A stretch of 64,000 nucleotides of DNA from Sorangium cellulosum So ce56 (GCF_000067165.1 NC_010162.1:4546501-4610500); one strand, 5' to 3'; counted from the first letter of the stretch, positions 34,437 through 43,274 are shown. A program made the numbers and translations. Notes: generated by a model from the letters alone, not told the origin.

Positions 34437-35447
34437 ATGACGCGAGATGCCCTGGATCGCGCCGCGGTGACGGCCTTTCTGGTCGCCCGCCACGGCGACG
34501 CCGTCTGCGACTCGGCCATCGAGATACGCCCGCTCCCCGGCGGGCTCTGCTCGGAGGTCGCGCTCGTCACCGCGCGGCTGCGCGGCGCCGCGGGGGCTCG
34601 CCGCGTCACGCTCGTGGCCAAGCTCGTGCACGGCACGGCCGCGCGCGAGGCGGCCGTCTACCGGCGTCTCTCGAGGTCCGTCGGCCGGCGCTTCTCGCCC
34701 GAGCTGCTCGGCGCGGAGCGGCTCGGGCGCGGGCGCTGGCTGCTCTACCTCGAGCGGATCGAGCCGGCGCACGCCTGGCCCTGGGCCGACAGCGGGCACA
34801 CGGCCCGGGTGCTCGAGCGGCTGGCGCGCCTCCACGAGGAGACGCCGCAGGGCGCCGCGCTGCCGGCCTGGGACTACGAGGCCGAGAACCTGGCCATGGC
34901 GCGGGACACGCTCTCGCTGGCCGAGCGCCTGCCCCGCGGCGAGGTCCCGGCGCTCGCCCGGGCGCTGCCCGCCCTGCGGCGGGTCGTCTCGGCGCTGCCA
35001 GCGATGCGCCGCCAGCTCCTCGCGTTCCAGCCGCTCGGCCGCGCGGTGATCCACGGGGACGTGCACCCGGGCAACGTCATGGTCCGCCGGCGCGACGGCG
35101 TCGTGGAGCCGGTGCTGCTCGACTGGGCGCGCGCGCGGATGGGCTCGCCGCTGGAGGACGTGAGCTCGTGGCTCCAGGCCCTCGGGTACTGGGAGCCGGA
35201 GGCGCGGCGCCGCCACGATACGTTGCTCGCCGGCTACCTCTCGGCGCGAGGGCTCCCCCCCGCGCTGACCCGGCCGCTGCGCGACGTCTACTGGTTCGCA
35301 TCCGCGTCCAACGCGCTCGCGGGCGCGCTCGGGCACCACCTCGCGATGGCCTGCGGCGCGAGCGCGCCCGGCGTGCTCGCGGCCGCGGCGCGGAACGCGG
35401 CGGACTGGCTGCGCGTCATCCGCCGGGCCGACGCGTGCTGGAGCTGA
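34437..35447 (+). CDS. Aminoglycoside-phosphotransferase-like (APH/ChoK) kinase
   Basis: A 336-residue APH-fold protein. It has a nucleotide-binding N-lobe (VTLVAKLVHGTAAREAAVYR), the catalytic Brenner motif HGDVHPGNVMV (about 205) and the metal-binding DWARARMGSPLEDV (about 230). It phosphorylates a small hydroxyl or amino substrate; resistance is only one option. ATG 34437 follows GGGAGGCGACGG. Its last 32 bases overlap the convergent phosphatase gene. Confidence 0.8.
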   Translation: MTRDALDRAAVTAFLVARHGDAVCDSAIEIRPLPGGLCSEVALVTARLRGAAGARRVTLVAKLVHGTAAREAAVYRRLSRSVGRRFSPELLGAERLGRGRWLLYLERIEPAHAWPWADSGHTARVLERLARLHEETPQGAALPAWDYEAENLAMARDTLSLAERLPRGEVPALARALPALRRVVSALPAMRRQLLAFQPLGRAVIHGDVHPGNVMVRRRDGVVEPVLLDWARARMGSPLEDVSSWLQALGYWEPEARRRHDTLLAGYLSARGLPPALTRPLRDVYWFASASNALAGALGHHLAMACGASAPGVLAAAARNAADWLRVIRRADACWS

Positions 35448-36063
35448 GGTGCTCGCGGTCGTCGAAGCGCAAGAGGACGCCGCGCTCGCCCTGCCACGAG
35501 AGCGACGTGAGGCTGGCGTTGCCCGGTCGGAACGGCTCCCAGCGCGCGGGCGGGACGCCGTGCAGCGCCCCGAGGATCTGGCCGATGACGCCCGCGTGCG
35601 TGACCACGAGCACGCGCTGCCCCGGGTGCGCCGCGGCGATCGCCGCGATCGCCGCGAGGCAGCGCGCGCGGAGCTCCCGGTAGCTCTCCCCGCCTGGCCA
35701 GCGGAAATCGTCGTCGGCCTGGCGCAGGTGCGCCTCCCAGAGCGGGGCGTGGCGCGCCTTGACCTCCTCGATCGGGAGGCCGTCCACGTCGCCGCAGCAG
35801 ATCTCGCGCAGCCCGTCGTGGGGGCGGACCGGGCCCCACGCGCCGGCCGCGATCCGCGCCGTCTCGAGCGCGCGGCTCAGCGGGCTGGAGTACACGGCGT
35901 CGAGCGCCGGGCCTCCGGCGAGGCGGCGGCGCAGCGCCTCGGCCTCGTCACGCCCTCGCGCGTCGAGCGGCGTGTCGGTCCACCCGCTCATCGGCGTCGC
36001 GGGGCCGGCGCGGTTACCGGCGGTGTGGCCGTGGCGCACGAGGACCAGGAGAGAGGGGCGCAT
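35416..36063 (-). CDS. Histidine phosphatase (phosphoglycerate-mutase-like)
   Basis: A 215-residue histidine-phosphatase. RHGHTAGN at residues 10-17 carries the phosphorylated His, SSPLSRALETA the second Arg, and VVTHAGVIGQIL the second catalytic His at about 155. Members include alpha-ribazole phosphatase, CobC and sugar-phosphate phosphatases. ATG 36063. It is convergent with the kinase at 34437-35447, with a 32-bp 3' overlap. Confidence 0.87.
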   Translation of the reverse strand: MRPSLLVLVRHGHTAGNRAGPATPMSGWTDTPLDARGRDEAEALRRRLAGGPALDAVYSSPLSRALETARIAAGAWGPVRPHDGLREICCGDVDGLPIEEVKARHAPLWEAHLRQADDDFRWPGGESYRELRARCLAAIAAIAAAHPGQRVLVVTHAGVIGQILGALHGVPPARWEPFRPGNASLTSLSWQGERGVLLRFDDREHLSSSTRRPGG

Positions 36064-36150
36064 GGGTCGGACCGGAGCAGGGGGGCTCGGCCCGGAAGCT
36101 AGCGTGAGCCGCGGCCAGATCGAGCGCCGCGCGACGGGCTCACCCTAGCG

Positions 36151-36250
36151 CAACAAACGGGTTGAAACCGCCTGGAAAGCACAGAATTTCGAACCGCCAA
36201 GCCGCCATGAGACGCCAAGATTTTGTATTTCCTTGGCGTCTCACATGGGG
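36151..36250 (+). repeat. Dispersed hairpin element, copy A
   Basis: Left end AACGGGTTGAAACCGCC, then a spacer to CAGAATTTCGAACCGCCAAG. A stem follows: CCATGAGACGCCAAG (36205-36219) pairs with CTTGGCGTCTCACATGG (36232-36248). Related copies are at 38731, 43281, 57351 and (degenerate) 3694. The right-hand TTGAAAC end is missing here. Confidence 0.75.
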
Positions 36251-36285
36251 AGCGAGGGCGACGCGGAGCATCCTTCCTCCGCCAG

Positions 36286-36412
36286 GGTCCGGCCGCCCGG
36301 CGGGCGCTCTGCGTTGCGGTCCGGAGGGGTCCGGCCGCCCGGCGGGCGCTCTGCGTTGCGGTCCGGAGGGGGTCCGACACCCTGGTGGGCGCTCTGCATT
36401 GCGGTCCGGAGG
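36286..36412 (+). repeat. 42-bp tandem repeat, three units
   Basis: Unit 1 (36286-36327) and unit 2 (36328-36369) are identical: GGTCCGGCCGCCCGGCGGGC followed by GCTCTGCGTTGCGGTCCGGA and GG. Unit 3 (36370-36412) is diverged (GGGTCCGACACCCTGGTGGG). Units are contiguous without unique spacers, so this is not CRISPR. Confidence 0.8.
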
Positions 36413-36429
36413 GTCCCGGACCCCCCTTC

Positions 36430-36681
36430 TGGCACAACCAACGGAGCTTCCAGGGGGGCGATGGCACAAAAGAACGCGGAGGAAAGCAGCATTTGACACA
36501 GATTGACCTTGCTGAGGCGCTCTGCGGAGCGTCTCGAGGGGGTCCGGGACCCGGTGTGTCGCAATGCATTGCAGTTGTGCCGGTGTCGGACCCCCCTGAT
36601 TTGGCACACATCCACCCCGAGGTGGCACAACTCGGGGGCCCTGGTCGCTCCGGGAGGTGCGGGCGAAGGGGACGTGGCACA
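36430..36681 (+). repeat. Recurrent TGGCACA heptamers
   Basis: TGGCACA occurs at 36430-36436, 36462-36468, 36602-36608, 36623-36629 and 36675-36681, with TGACACA at 36494-36500 and a reverse-strand copy near 36576. The matching flanks of palindromic GGTCCGG/CCGGACC add to a repeat-like texture. TGGCAC is also the -24 half of sigma-54 promoters, but no -12 TTGC is found at the right distance. Confidence 0.5.
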
Positions 36682-36737
36682 GGCCGGCGGCGGCGAGGGC
36701 CGCGCCGTCGCGCTCGGCGCCGCTCGTGGCGATGCGA

Positions 36738-37670
36738 TCACTTCGAAGCGCTGTTCGCCGCCCGCTGCCGGGCCGACGTCCTGGGCAGCGGCGCGGAACG
36801 TGCCCGAAGGGCGTCCCGCTTCGGAGGCGCGCCAAACAACCGCGCGTACTCGCGAGAGAACTGCGACGCGCTCTCGTAGCCCACCTCGAAGGCGGCGGCT
36901 GTCGCCGATACGCCTTCATGCACCATGAGCCGCCGCGCCTCCATGAGCCGCAACCGCTTCTGAAACTGGATCGGCGCCAACGACGTGAGCCGCTTGAACT
37001 GCACGTGAAACGCCGTCGAGCTCATCCCCGCGCTCTTCGCCAGGCGACGGACCGGGATACGCGTCCGATACTCGGCGCGCAGCATCGCGACCGCGGCCGC
37101 GAGCCGGCTGGCGCTGCTCGTGGGCAGCGAAAGGGCCCGCAGCACCGCTCCGTGGGGCCCTGACAGGAGCCAGTAGTGCAACTCTCGCGCGATCCCCGGA
37201 TGGAGCAGCGGAATCGCCTCGGGTCGACCGAGCAATCGCATCAGACGCAACGCGCAGTCCAGCACCACCTCATCGATGTTCGCGACGAGGAGAGGCGGCG
37301 CCTTCGATCCGTCCTCTGCCGTCGAGCTCAACCCGGAGGCGATTTCCCTGATGAGCGCGACATCCAGCTCGACCGCCAGGGCCAGATAGGGCTCTGACTG
37401 ACTCGCCTGAACGATTCGCCCCGTGACCGGCATGTCTGCGGTGACTATCACCGACTCGCCGCGAGAGACGATCCGCTCCTCGGAGCCGACGAGCATGCGC
37501 TTCGCACCTTGGAGGACGAGACATACGAGCGGCCGATAGATCGAGTGGAGCGGGCCGCTCGGCGCATGCACGCACATCATGCGCAGGCCCGGAACCTTGG
37601 TGAGCGCCAGCCCGTCTCCATTCGCGTGCTTGCTCGCGTAGTCTCGCACCGCGCGCCGAAGATTGTCCAT
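36738..37670 (-). CDS. AraC-family transcriptional regulator
   Basis: A 310-residue regulator. The N-terminal cupin-like AraC_N (PF06719-type) sensing domain (LHSIYRPLVCLVLQGAKRML, residues about 45-65) precedes two C-terminal HTH motifs (VRRLAKSAGMSSTAFHVQFK and AAAFEVGYESASQFSREYAR) of the XylS/AraC type. The start at 37670 is set by GAGGGCGAGGCG. It is divergent from an SDR gene across 152 bp, the usual arrangement for YqhC-like regulators controlling an oxidoreductase. Confidence 0.9.
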   Translation of the reverse strand: MDNLRRAVRDYASKHANGDGLALTKVPGLRMMCVHAPSGPLHSIYRPLVCLVLQGAKRMLVGSEERIVSRGESVIVTADMPVTGRIVQASQSEPYLALAVELDVALIREIASGLSSTAEDGSKAPPLLVANIDEVVLDCALRLMRLLGRPEAIPLLHPGIARELHYWLLSGPHGAVLRALSLPTSSASRLAAAVAMLRAEYRTRIPVRRLAKSAGMSSTAFHVQFKRLTSLAPIQFQKRLRLMEARRLMVHEGVSATAAAFEVGYESASQFSREYARLFGAPPKRDALRARSAPLPRTSARQRAANSASK

Positions 37671-37822
37671 CGCCTCGCCCTCGCGCCGTCCGACCCCGAG
37701 CGCCGGTGGAAACGGTAGCCCGTCTTGAAGGATTAGGCAAGCTTTTGGTGCGACCAGGCAGGACGGGGACCGAGCGCGCGAGCATGCTGAAGCCCGCAAC
37801 CAACGCAGAAAGGGCATGGAAC

Positions 37823-38674
37823 ATGTCGGACTCTGAGAGCGATTCGCGGCGCAGGTTCTTGGCTGGGGCTGCGGCGCTTGCACCGGTGATGGCGGTCGCT
37901 GGCGTCGCTGCGGTAGCGTGTGCGCAGACCCAGGGGCCGCGGGCAAACGGAAAGGTGGCGCTCGTGACCGGCTCGTCCCGGGGGATCGGAGCGGCCACGG
38001 CGAAGCGGCTCGCTCGCGATGGATTCGCCGTGGCGGTGAACTGCGTAAAGAATCGCGAGCTGGCATCCGCGGTGGTCGACGAGATCAAGGCTGCCGGCGG
38101 ACGCGCCATCTGGGTACAGGCCGACGTCAGCGAGGCGGACGCGGTACGACGGCTGTTCGACGAGACCGAGCGTGCCTTTGGCGGCATCGACGTCGTCGTC
38201 AGCAACGCCGGCGTCATGCGCCTCGCCCCGTTTCACGCGATGAGCGACTCGGACTTCGCGAGGATGCTCGACGTCAACCAGAAGGGCAGCTTCTTCGTCT
38301 TGCGCGAAGGAGCGAGGAGGGTACGGAGCGGCGGCAGGATCATCGCGCTGTCGTCGAGCATCACGCAGCTGCGCACGGGCACGTACGGCGCCTACGCTGC
38401 GACCAAGAGCGCACAAGAGATATTCGCGAACGTCCTCGCGAGAGAGCTCGAAGGACGCCAGATCTCCGTGAACGCGATCGCGCCGGGCGTGGTGAACACA
38501 ACCCTGTTCACGGACGGCAAGACCGCCGAGCAGATCGCGAGCTTTGTGCAGCGAACACCGCACAAGCGCCTCGGCGAGCCGTCGGACATCGCGAACGTCA
38601 TCTCTGCCCTGTGCGGCGATGATTGCGGCTGGGTCAACGGACAGACGATCTTCGTGAACGGCGGCATCGTCTGA
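37823..38674 (+). CDS. Short-chain dehydrogenase with Tat-type signal
   Basis: A 283-residue SDR of the 3-oxoacyl reductase type: TGSSRGIG, VVSNAGVM (NAG), and YGAYAATKSA (active-site Tyr/Lys). Unusually, it begins with SRRRFLAGAAALAPVMAVAG and AVAC, a twin-arginine signal with a possible lipobox. An exported NAD(P) enzyme would need a bound cofactor. MSDSESDS at 37823 is chosen because AGAAAGGG lies upstream. The AraC regulator is divergent and probably controls it. Followed by the hairpin element at 38731. Confidence 0.82.
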   Translation: MSDSESDSRRRFLAGAAALAPVMAVAGVAAVACAQTQGPRANGKVALVTGSSRGIGAATAKRLARDGFAVAVNCVKNRELASAVVDEIKAAGGRAIWVQADVSEADAVRRLFDETERAFGGIDVVVSNAGVMRLAPFHAMSDSDFARMLDVNQKGSFFVLREGARRVRSGGRIIALSSSITQLRTGTYGAYAATKSAQEIFANVLARELEGRQISVNAIAPGVVNTTLFTDGKTAEQIASFVQRTPHKRLGEPSDIANVISALCGDDCGWVNGQTIFVNGGIV

Positions 38675-39208
38675 CCGGGAAGGCAAAGACCAGAAACTGC
38701 AGACCTTTGCCCAGCTCGCTCCAGAGCGATAAGCAGGTTAAAACCCCAGAAAAGAGCAGGAATTCGAACCGCCAAGCGCGCCAGGGACGCCAAGATTGTG
38801 GTTTGTTCTTGGCGTCCTTGGCGCCTTGGCGGCTCATCTCCGTCTCGCCGCAGGTCGTCCCCGCGGCGGGCTCGGGCCGCGATCAACCAGGCACGACGAC
38901 GATCTCGCCGGTGCCGAGGTGTCCCAGACGAGCCATGAACCCTGTGTGCGAGCGTGCGAGTCGGCGTCGAGGCGCACCAGGGCGCTACGCCGCGTCAGGC
39001 GGGCTCTCGGGGAGCACGGATGCGAGATCGAAGCCCCTGCGGATGTCTGCTCGAGCGACCTCGCTCCGGGATGGGTCATGGCTCGACCGCGCTCGATCTG
39101 CTCGGGTCGGGCCCGAGCGGCGCCCATGTGGGCCTCTCGATCACCTATCCGCGCCGACCCCTCTGTTTTCGATCACGGAACGCGCGCGCTCCGGAGACAG
39201 TCACGGGC
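38675..39208. other. Intergenic region before the secreted-protein cluster
   Basis: 534 bases. The first 160 contain repeat copy B with a near-perfect stem. The rest (38840-39208) shows only short frames without ribosome sites; the promoter for the secreted-protein genes is expected here but no clear -35/-10 is evident. Confidence 0.5.
38731..38836 (+). repeat. Dispersed hairpin element, copy B
   Basis: Left end AAGCAGGTTAAAACCCCAGA, then GAATTCGAACCGCCAAG. The stem CCGCCAAG...GGACGCCAAG (38769-38794) pairs with CTTGGCGTCC...CTTGGCGG (38808-38832), about 24 of 25 positions matching with one bulge. It lies about 60 bp past the SDR stop codon and may act as a terminator. Confidence 0.78.
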
Positions 39209-40537
39209 ATGAAGCGCTCCTCGTTGATCTTGCAGGCTGCCCTCGTCCTCCTCGCGTGCGCCTGCGGTGACGGAGGCGATGCCGGCGGCCAGGGCGGCCA
39301 GGGGGGCCAGGCGAGCGGAGGCCCGTCCACCAGCACGACAGGCGCCGGCGCAGGCTCGTCCGCCAGCACGGCGGGCGCCGGCGCAGGCCCGTCCGCCAGC
39401 ACGACGGGCGCCGGCGGAGGCCTCGGCCCCCACGTCCCTGAGCCGAGCACGCCGACGCGCGGCGGGACGATGACGTTCACGAACATCGGCGCGCCCGGCT
39501 GGTGGCCCCGCCGCATCGACCGCGAGCCGGGCGACCCGGCGTGCGACTACAAGGACGGCGACGACACCTGGGGCGGGCACTGCTGCATGACCGAGCATCA
39601 GACGACGAGCGACACGCTCGCCCCGTTCGATGAAGAGATGACCCTCATCATGAAGGCGATCCGCGTGAAGCAGCTCGCCGTCTATCAGCCCGGCAGCGAC
39701 CCTGCCGCATGGCAGATGGTCTCGTCGTGGGACGCGAAGAACGGCGTGGGATCCAATCTGCTCGTCACGGAAGGGCAGACCACCTCCGCCGACTTCACGG
39801 GCGACCTCACGAAGAAGGACTGCGTCACGTACTTCACGCAGGACAAGCCCTTCGCGTGCGGTGACGGCAAGGACTATTACTGTCCCGACGATCCGGGCAT
39901 CATGCACCTCGGCTGGGCGGGCTCGAAGCTGGTGGTCTTCCTGGCGTCGATGACGTTCGACGACGCGGGCGTCGAAAAATGCGACGGCGATGGGCAGGGC
40001 CACCCCGGCCCGTGGGTCGCGTTCGTCGCGTCCGAGCTCATCCGCGACGGCGGCCGCAAGTGGAACGGGCTCTGCAACTGCTACTCGAAGACGGGCACCG
40101 TCGGCGACGGCTGCGGCGAGATCAACGTGTTCGAGGTCGTGATGGACAACAACGAGTACAGCAACCGCGAGTTCATGAGCACCGGTGTCCGCTCGTACCA
40201 GGAGGGGCACATCGGCGGCAGCGTCTGCGGGACGGGCTGTGATCGCGACGAGTTCGCCGAGGATGTCGAGGTGGTGGATGCGTGCGCGCAAAAGGCCTAC
40301 GACAAGGGGCCCGTCATCGAGGCCGGCGGGCCCTCGGACGGCTGCCCGACGTGGCGCCGGCCCAGCGGCGATCGCTACTTCATGATCCTGCTCGATGAGG
40401 CGAAGCGCACGATCCAGGTCGCGGTCATCCACCCCGAGAGGATCCCCTCCGCCGCGGCCGAGATGCTCCCCGATTTACCGGGCGGGCTCTCGCGCGGCTC
40501 GATCGACGCCATGCTCTCGATGCGCCTGCCCGAATGA
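39209..40537 (+). CDS. Secreted TOS1-like protein (putative beta-glucan-active)
   Basis: A 442-residue lipoprotein-like protein (LILQAALVLLACACG, Cys about 17-19). It has a Gly/Ser/Thr-rich linker with STSTTGAGAG-type repeats (residues about 22-72), then GTMTFTNIGAPGWWPRRIDR and CMTEHQTTSDTLAPFDEEMT, and an EINVFEVVMDN segment with two acids in a beta-strand. This resembles the fungal Tos1/DUF2401 type, which I associate with beta-1,3-glucan cell-wall proteins. Many Cys pairs suggest an extracellular fold. Its stop overlaps an in-frame ATG of the GH128-type gene. Family assignment is by eye and uncertain. Confidence 0.6.
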   Translation: MKRSSLILQAALVLLACACGDGGDAGGQGGQGGQASGGPSTSTTGAGAGSSASTAGAGAGPSASTTGAGGGLGPHVPEPSTPTRGGTMTFTNIGAPGWWPRRIDREPGDPACDYKDGDDTWGGHCCMTEHQTTSDTLAPFDEEMTLIMKAIRVKQLAVYQPGSDPAAWQMVSSWDAKNGVGSNLLVTEGQTTSADFTGDLTKKDCVTYFTQDKPFACGDGKDYYCPDDPGIMHLGWAGSKLVVFLASMTFDDAGVEKCDGDGQGHPGPWVAFVASELIRDGGRKWNGLCNCYSKTGTVGDGCGEINVFEVVMDNNEYSNREFMSTGVRSYQEGHIGGSVCGTGCDRDEFAEDVEVVDACAQKAYDKGPVIEAGGPSDGCPTWRRPSGDRYFMILLDEAKRTIQVAVIHPERIPSAAAEMLPDLPGGLSRGSIDAMLSMRLPE

Positions 40538-40560
40538 GCCCCATGAAACCGAGGAACACC

Positions 40561-41646
40561 ATGCACATATTCCGTCAGCCTCCGGCGCGGTGGCTCTTCA
40601 TCGCCGCTATCGCCTCCTTCGCCGCGGTGCCGGCGTGCTCGAGCAGCGACGACGAGGCACAGGCGTCGTCGGGGTCGAGCGGCGCCGGCGCGGGCAGCGC
40701 GAGCGGCAGCGGCGCGGCAAGCTCGAGCGGCGCCGGCGCGGGCAGCTCGAGCAGCAGCAGCGCAGCAAGCTCGAGCAGTGCCGGCGCCAGCGCTGGCAGC
40801 GCGAGCAGCAGCGGTGCGGGCAGCTCGAGCGGCAGCGGCGGTGCTCAGCCCACGGGCTGCAAGCGCGGCCTCGCGTATGGCTATCACTCGAAGGCGGACA
40901 TGGATGTCCTCTCCCCGGCGGTGTCCTGGTGGTACAACTGGACTCATGTGCCGGACGAGGGGGTCCGGCCCGATTATTACAGGACGCTCGGCGTCGACTA
41001 CGTGCCGATGGTGTGGGGCGGGGGCAACCTCGACAGCGCCGCCGCCGGCCGAATCGCCTCCGAGATCCCCGAGGGGGCGAGGTTCCTGCTGGGGTTCAAC
41101 GAGCCGAACTTCGGGGCGCAGGCCGACCTCTCCGCGGCCGAAGCCGCGGCGCTCTGGCCGCACGTCGAGGCGGTGGCCGACGCGCGCGGCCTCGCGCTCG
41201 TGTCGCCGGCCGTGAACTTCTGCGGCGGCGATTGCCAGGAGACCGATCCCTTCAAGTACCTGGACGACTTCTTCGCCGCGTGCAGCGGGTGCCGGGTCGA
41301 TTACATCGGCATCCACATCTACACCGGCTGCAAGGGAGAAGGCGACAATCAGGCCCAGTGGCTCATCAACCACGTCGAGACGTACAAGTCACGGTTCGAC
41401 AAGCCCCTCTGGCTCACGGAGTTCGCCTGCGACAGCGCGGGCTCCCTCGCCGAGCAGAAGGAGTTCCTTGTCGACGCGCTGGCGTACCTCGAGAACGAGC
41501 CCCGGATCGCGAAGTACGCGTGGTTCTCGGGCCGCGCCGACAACGTCCGGCACGCGAGCTTGCTCGGCGACGACGGCGAGCTCAACGAGCTCGGTCAGGC
41601 CTATGTCAGCGCGCCGCAGCACGCGTGCGGAGCCTCGACGGAGTGA
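40561..41646 (+). CDS. GH128-type (Asl1-like) secreted beta-1,3-glucanase
   Basis: A 361-residue lipoprotein (LFIAAIASFAAVPACSSS). It has a long Ser/Gly/Ala linker (about 25-90) and a GH128-type (alpha/beta)8 domain: LAYGYHSKADMDVLSPAVSW, GFNEPNFG (proposed acid/base Glu) and PLWLTEFAC (nucleophile Glu near the end). GH128 enzymes cleave beta-1,3-glucan, the main fungal wall polymer. ATG 40561 has GAGGAA upstream; ATGs at 40534 and 40543 overlap or follow the upstream stop and are alternatives. Co-transcribed with the TOS1-like gene. Confidence 0.82.
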   Translation: MHIFRQPPARWLFIAAIASFAAVPACSSSDDEAQASSGSSGAGAGSASGSGAASSSGAGAGSSSSSSAASSSSAGASAGSASSSGAGSSSGSGGAQPTGCKRGLAYGYHSKADMDVLSPAVSWWYNWTHVPDEGVRPDYYRTLGVDYVPMVWGGGNLDSAAAGRIASEIPEGARFLLGFNEPNFGAQADLSAAEAAALWPHVEAVADARGLALVSPAVNFCGGDCQETDPFKYLDDFFAACSGCRVDYIGIHIYTGCKGEGDNQAQWLINHVETYKSRFDKPLWLTEFACDSAGSLAEQKEFLVDALAYLENEPRIAKYAWFSGRADNVRHASLLGDDGELNELGQAYVSAPQHACGASTE

Positions 41647-42203
41647 GCGTGCCGCCGCGGGCAGGCCGGTCGCCTGCGCGCTCTCCCGCCGTGGCCACCG
41701 CGCCGCGGCGCCCTGGACCCGCCGCCGCTCGCCCCTCGAGCGGCGTCGGCGCGGCAAGCCCGTGCCGCAACGCGTCGGTGCGGCTGCGGTCAGCGACGCG
41801 AGCGTGAGGCTCGAAGGCGCGGTCACGCCGCGCCACCCGCTCCGGTCCCCGCCGGGCGCGCCGACGATCGTCGGCGCTCGCCGCGCCAGTTTGTGATTGA
41901 CGCCGACAATGTGAGCGTTCACATTCGGCGCTCCGAAACTTCTTTTGCCTTTCCCTGGATGGGCCGCCATGCGCACCGGGTCTTGCGTCCTTCTGCGCGT
42001 TCACGTTGACGGTCGCGCCGTGGCTCCGGACGAGGCGCATGCCGGGGGAAAGGAGGAGCAGAGGTTGGGCTCGGCTGGGGTGACATCAGGGCGCACTCCA
42101 AGCGCGGAACATCTGGCAACCACCCGTCCGCCAATCTCGCCGTTCGCCGCCGTCGGCCTGGAGTGAGCGCTTCGCGCAGGCGTAACGCAACCAGAGGGGC
42201 ATC
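41647..42203. other. Intergenic region between GH128 and esterase genes
   Basis: About 557 bases without a credible gene. It contains a terminator-like or operator-like palindrome at 41901-41931. An AT-richer patch at 41890-41950 is the best promoter candidate for the esterase gene, though no standard hexamer pair fits. Confidence 0.45.
41901..41931. terminator. Strong inverted repeat with palindromic core
   Basis: The core AATGTGA-GCGT-TCACATT (41908-41925) is perfectly symmetrical and extends with GCCGA/TCGGC flanks into a 12-13 bp stem. T-rich sequence follows (CTTCTTTTGCC), so it can be a factor-independent terminator; the TGTGA/TCACA arms also allow a protein-binding operator. Confidence 0.5.
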
Positions 42204-43274
42204 GTGCACTACGAAAAGAAAGCCGTCAGTCGCTTCCATGTCTTCTGTTTGCTCTCGAGCGTCGCGATGCTGGCGTGCGGCGACGAGAGCGGCGACGCGG
42301 CACAAGCCGCGGGCGCGGGCAGCTCGAGCGTGTCGGCCGCCAGCGCGGCGTCGACCGGCGTCACCGCTGGGTCAAGCAGCGCTTCCGGCGGCACGAGCAG
42401 CGGCGAAGCAGCCAGCAGCGGCGGAGCGACCGCCGGCGCCGGTGGAGCGGGCTCGGGTGGAGCGGGCTCGGGTGGAGCGGGCGGCGCGGGCGGCGCCGGG
42501 ACAGGCGGCTCCGGCGGGGGCGGAGGTGGAGGTGACGCGGTGAAGTCCGCAGGCTGCGGCAAGATGCGCACGCTCCAGAACGGCGCTGGCACCGTGCAGA
42601 GCGGCGGGAAGAGCCGCAAGTACGCCCTGCGCGTCCCCGACGATTACGACAACGGCCACCCGTACCGGCTCATTCTCTCTTTCCACGGGGCCACGGGCAA
42701 CAGCGGCCAAGTTGCGCCCTCCTATTTCGGGCTCTGGTCGCTCTCCGAAGGGAGCACCATCTTCATCGCGCCCGACGCTGTCGACGGGTTCTGGTCAGCC
42801 GACGATGTGACCTTCGTCGACGACATCCTCGAGCAGGTCACGGGCGATCTCTGCATCGACACCTCGCGCATCGAGCTCGAAGGCTTCAGCCAGGGGGGCG
42901 CCATGGCGTGGACGCTGGCCTGCGCGCGTCCGGAGGTTTACCGTGCCGCGGTGGTCCACTCCGGCGGCGGTCTCCCCCGGCCGGCGAGCTGTCCGCCGGT
43001 CGCCTTCATGTCCTCGCTCGGTCAGCAGGAGAGCGGCGGAGCCGGACAAACCTCCAACAGCGATTTCTTCGCCAAGCAAAATGGATGCACGGTGGAGGCT
43101 CTGCCCAAGGCGCCCAGAGGTGGTCACGCCTGCTCGGACTACAAGGGCTGCTCCGCGGGGCACCCCACCCGCTGGTGTGATTACGACGGCGGTCATACCC
43201 CGTCGCCGAACGACGCCGGGAAGCAGATGTCGTGGATGCCCGAGGAAGTGTGGGCGTTCCTAAATCAGTTCTAG
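42204..43274 (+). CDS. Secreted CE1/PHB-depolymerase-type esterase (LpqC/feruloyl-like)
   Basis: A 356-residue lipoprotein (LLSSVAMLAC). The linker to residue about 110 is Gly/Ser/Ala-rich. The alpha/beta-hydrolase domain has RLILSFHGATGNSGQ (oxyanion), the nucleophile GFSQGG at about 228, Asp in the DYDGGH region, and the catalytic His at about 331 (YDGGHTPSP). Feruloyl or acetyl esterases of this family release substituents from plant or fungal polysaccharides. The GTG start follows AGAGGGGC. Its stop is followed immediately by a repeat element. Confidence 0.8.
   Translation: MHYEKKAVSRFHVFCLLSSVAMLACGDESGDAAQAAGAGSSSVSAASAASTGVTAGSSSASGGTSSGEAASSGGATAGAGGAGSGGAGSGGAGGAGGAGTGGSGGGGGGGDAVKSAGCGKMRTLQNGAGTVQSGGKSRKYALRVPDDYDNGHPYRLILSFHGATGNSGQVAPSYFGLWSLSEGSTIFIAPDAVDGFWSADDVTFVDDILEQVTGDLCIDTSRIELEGFSQGGAMAWTLACARPEVYRAAVVHSGGGLPRPASCPPVAFMSSLGQQESGGAGQTSNSDFFAKQNGCTVEALPKAPRGGHACSDYKGCSAGHPTRWCDYDGGHTPSPNDAGKQMSWMPEEVWAFLNQF

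Larger units (their letters stand above)
36064..36737. other. Repeat-rich intergenic region
   Basis: Between the phosphatase start and the AraC gene stop, with no credible gene. It contains the GCCAAG hairpin element (36151-36250), 42-bp tandem repeats (36286-36412) and a series of TGGCACA heptamers (36430-36681), listed separately. Open frames across it simply translate the repeats. Confidence 0.65.

Noticed and set aside
36286..36412. 42-bp repeats as a CRISPR array
   Set aside because: Units are directly adjacent with no spacers, and no cas genes are present.
36430..36681. TGGCACA copies as sigma-54 promoters
   Set aside because: No TTGC element lies at the required spacing in any copy.
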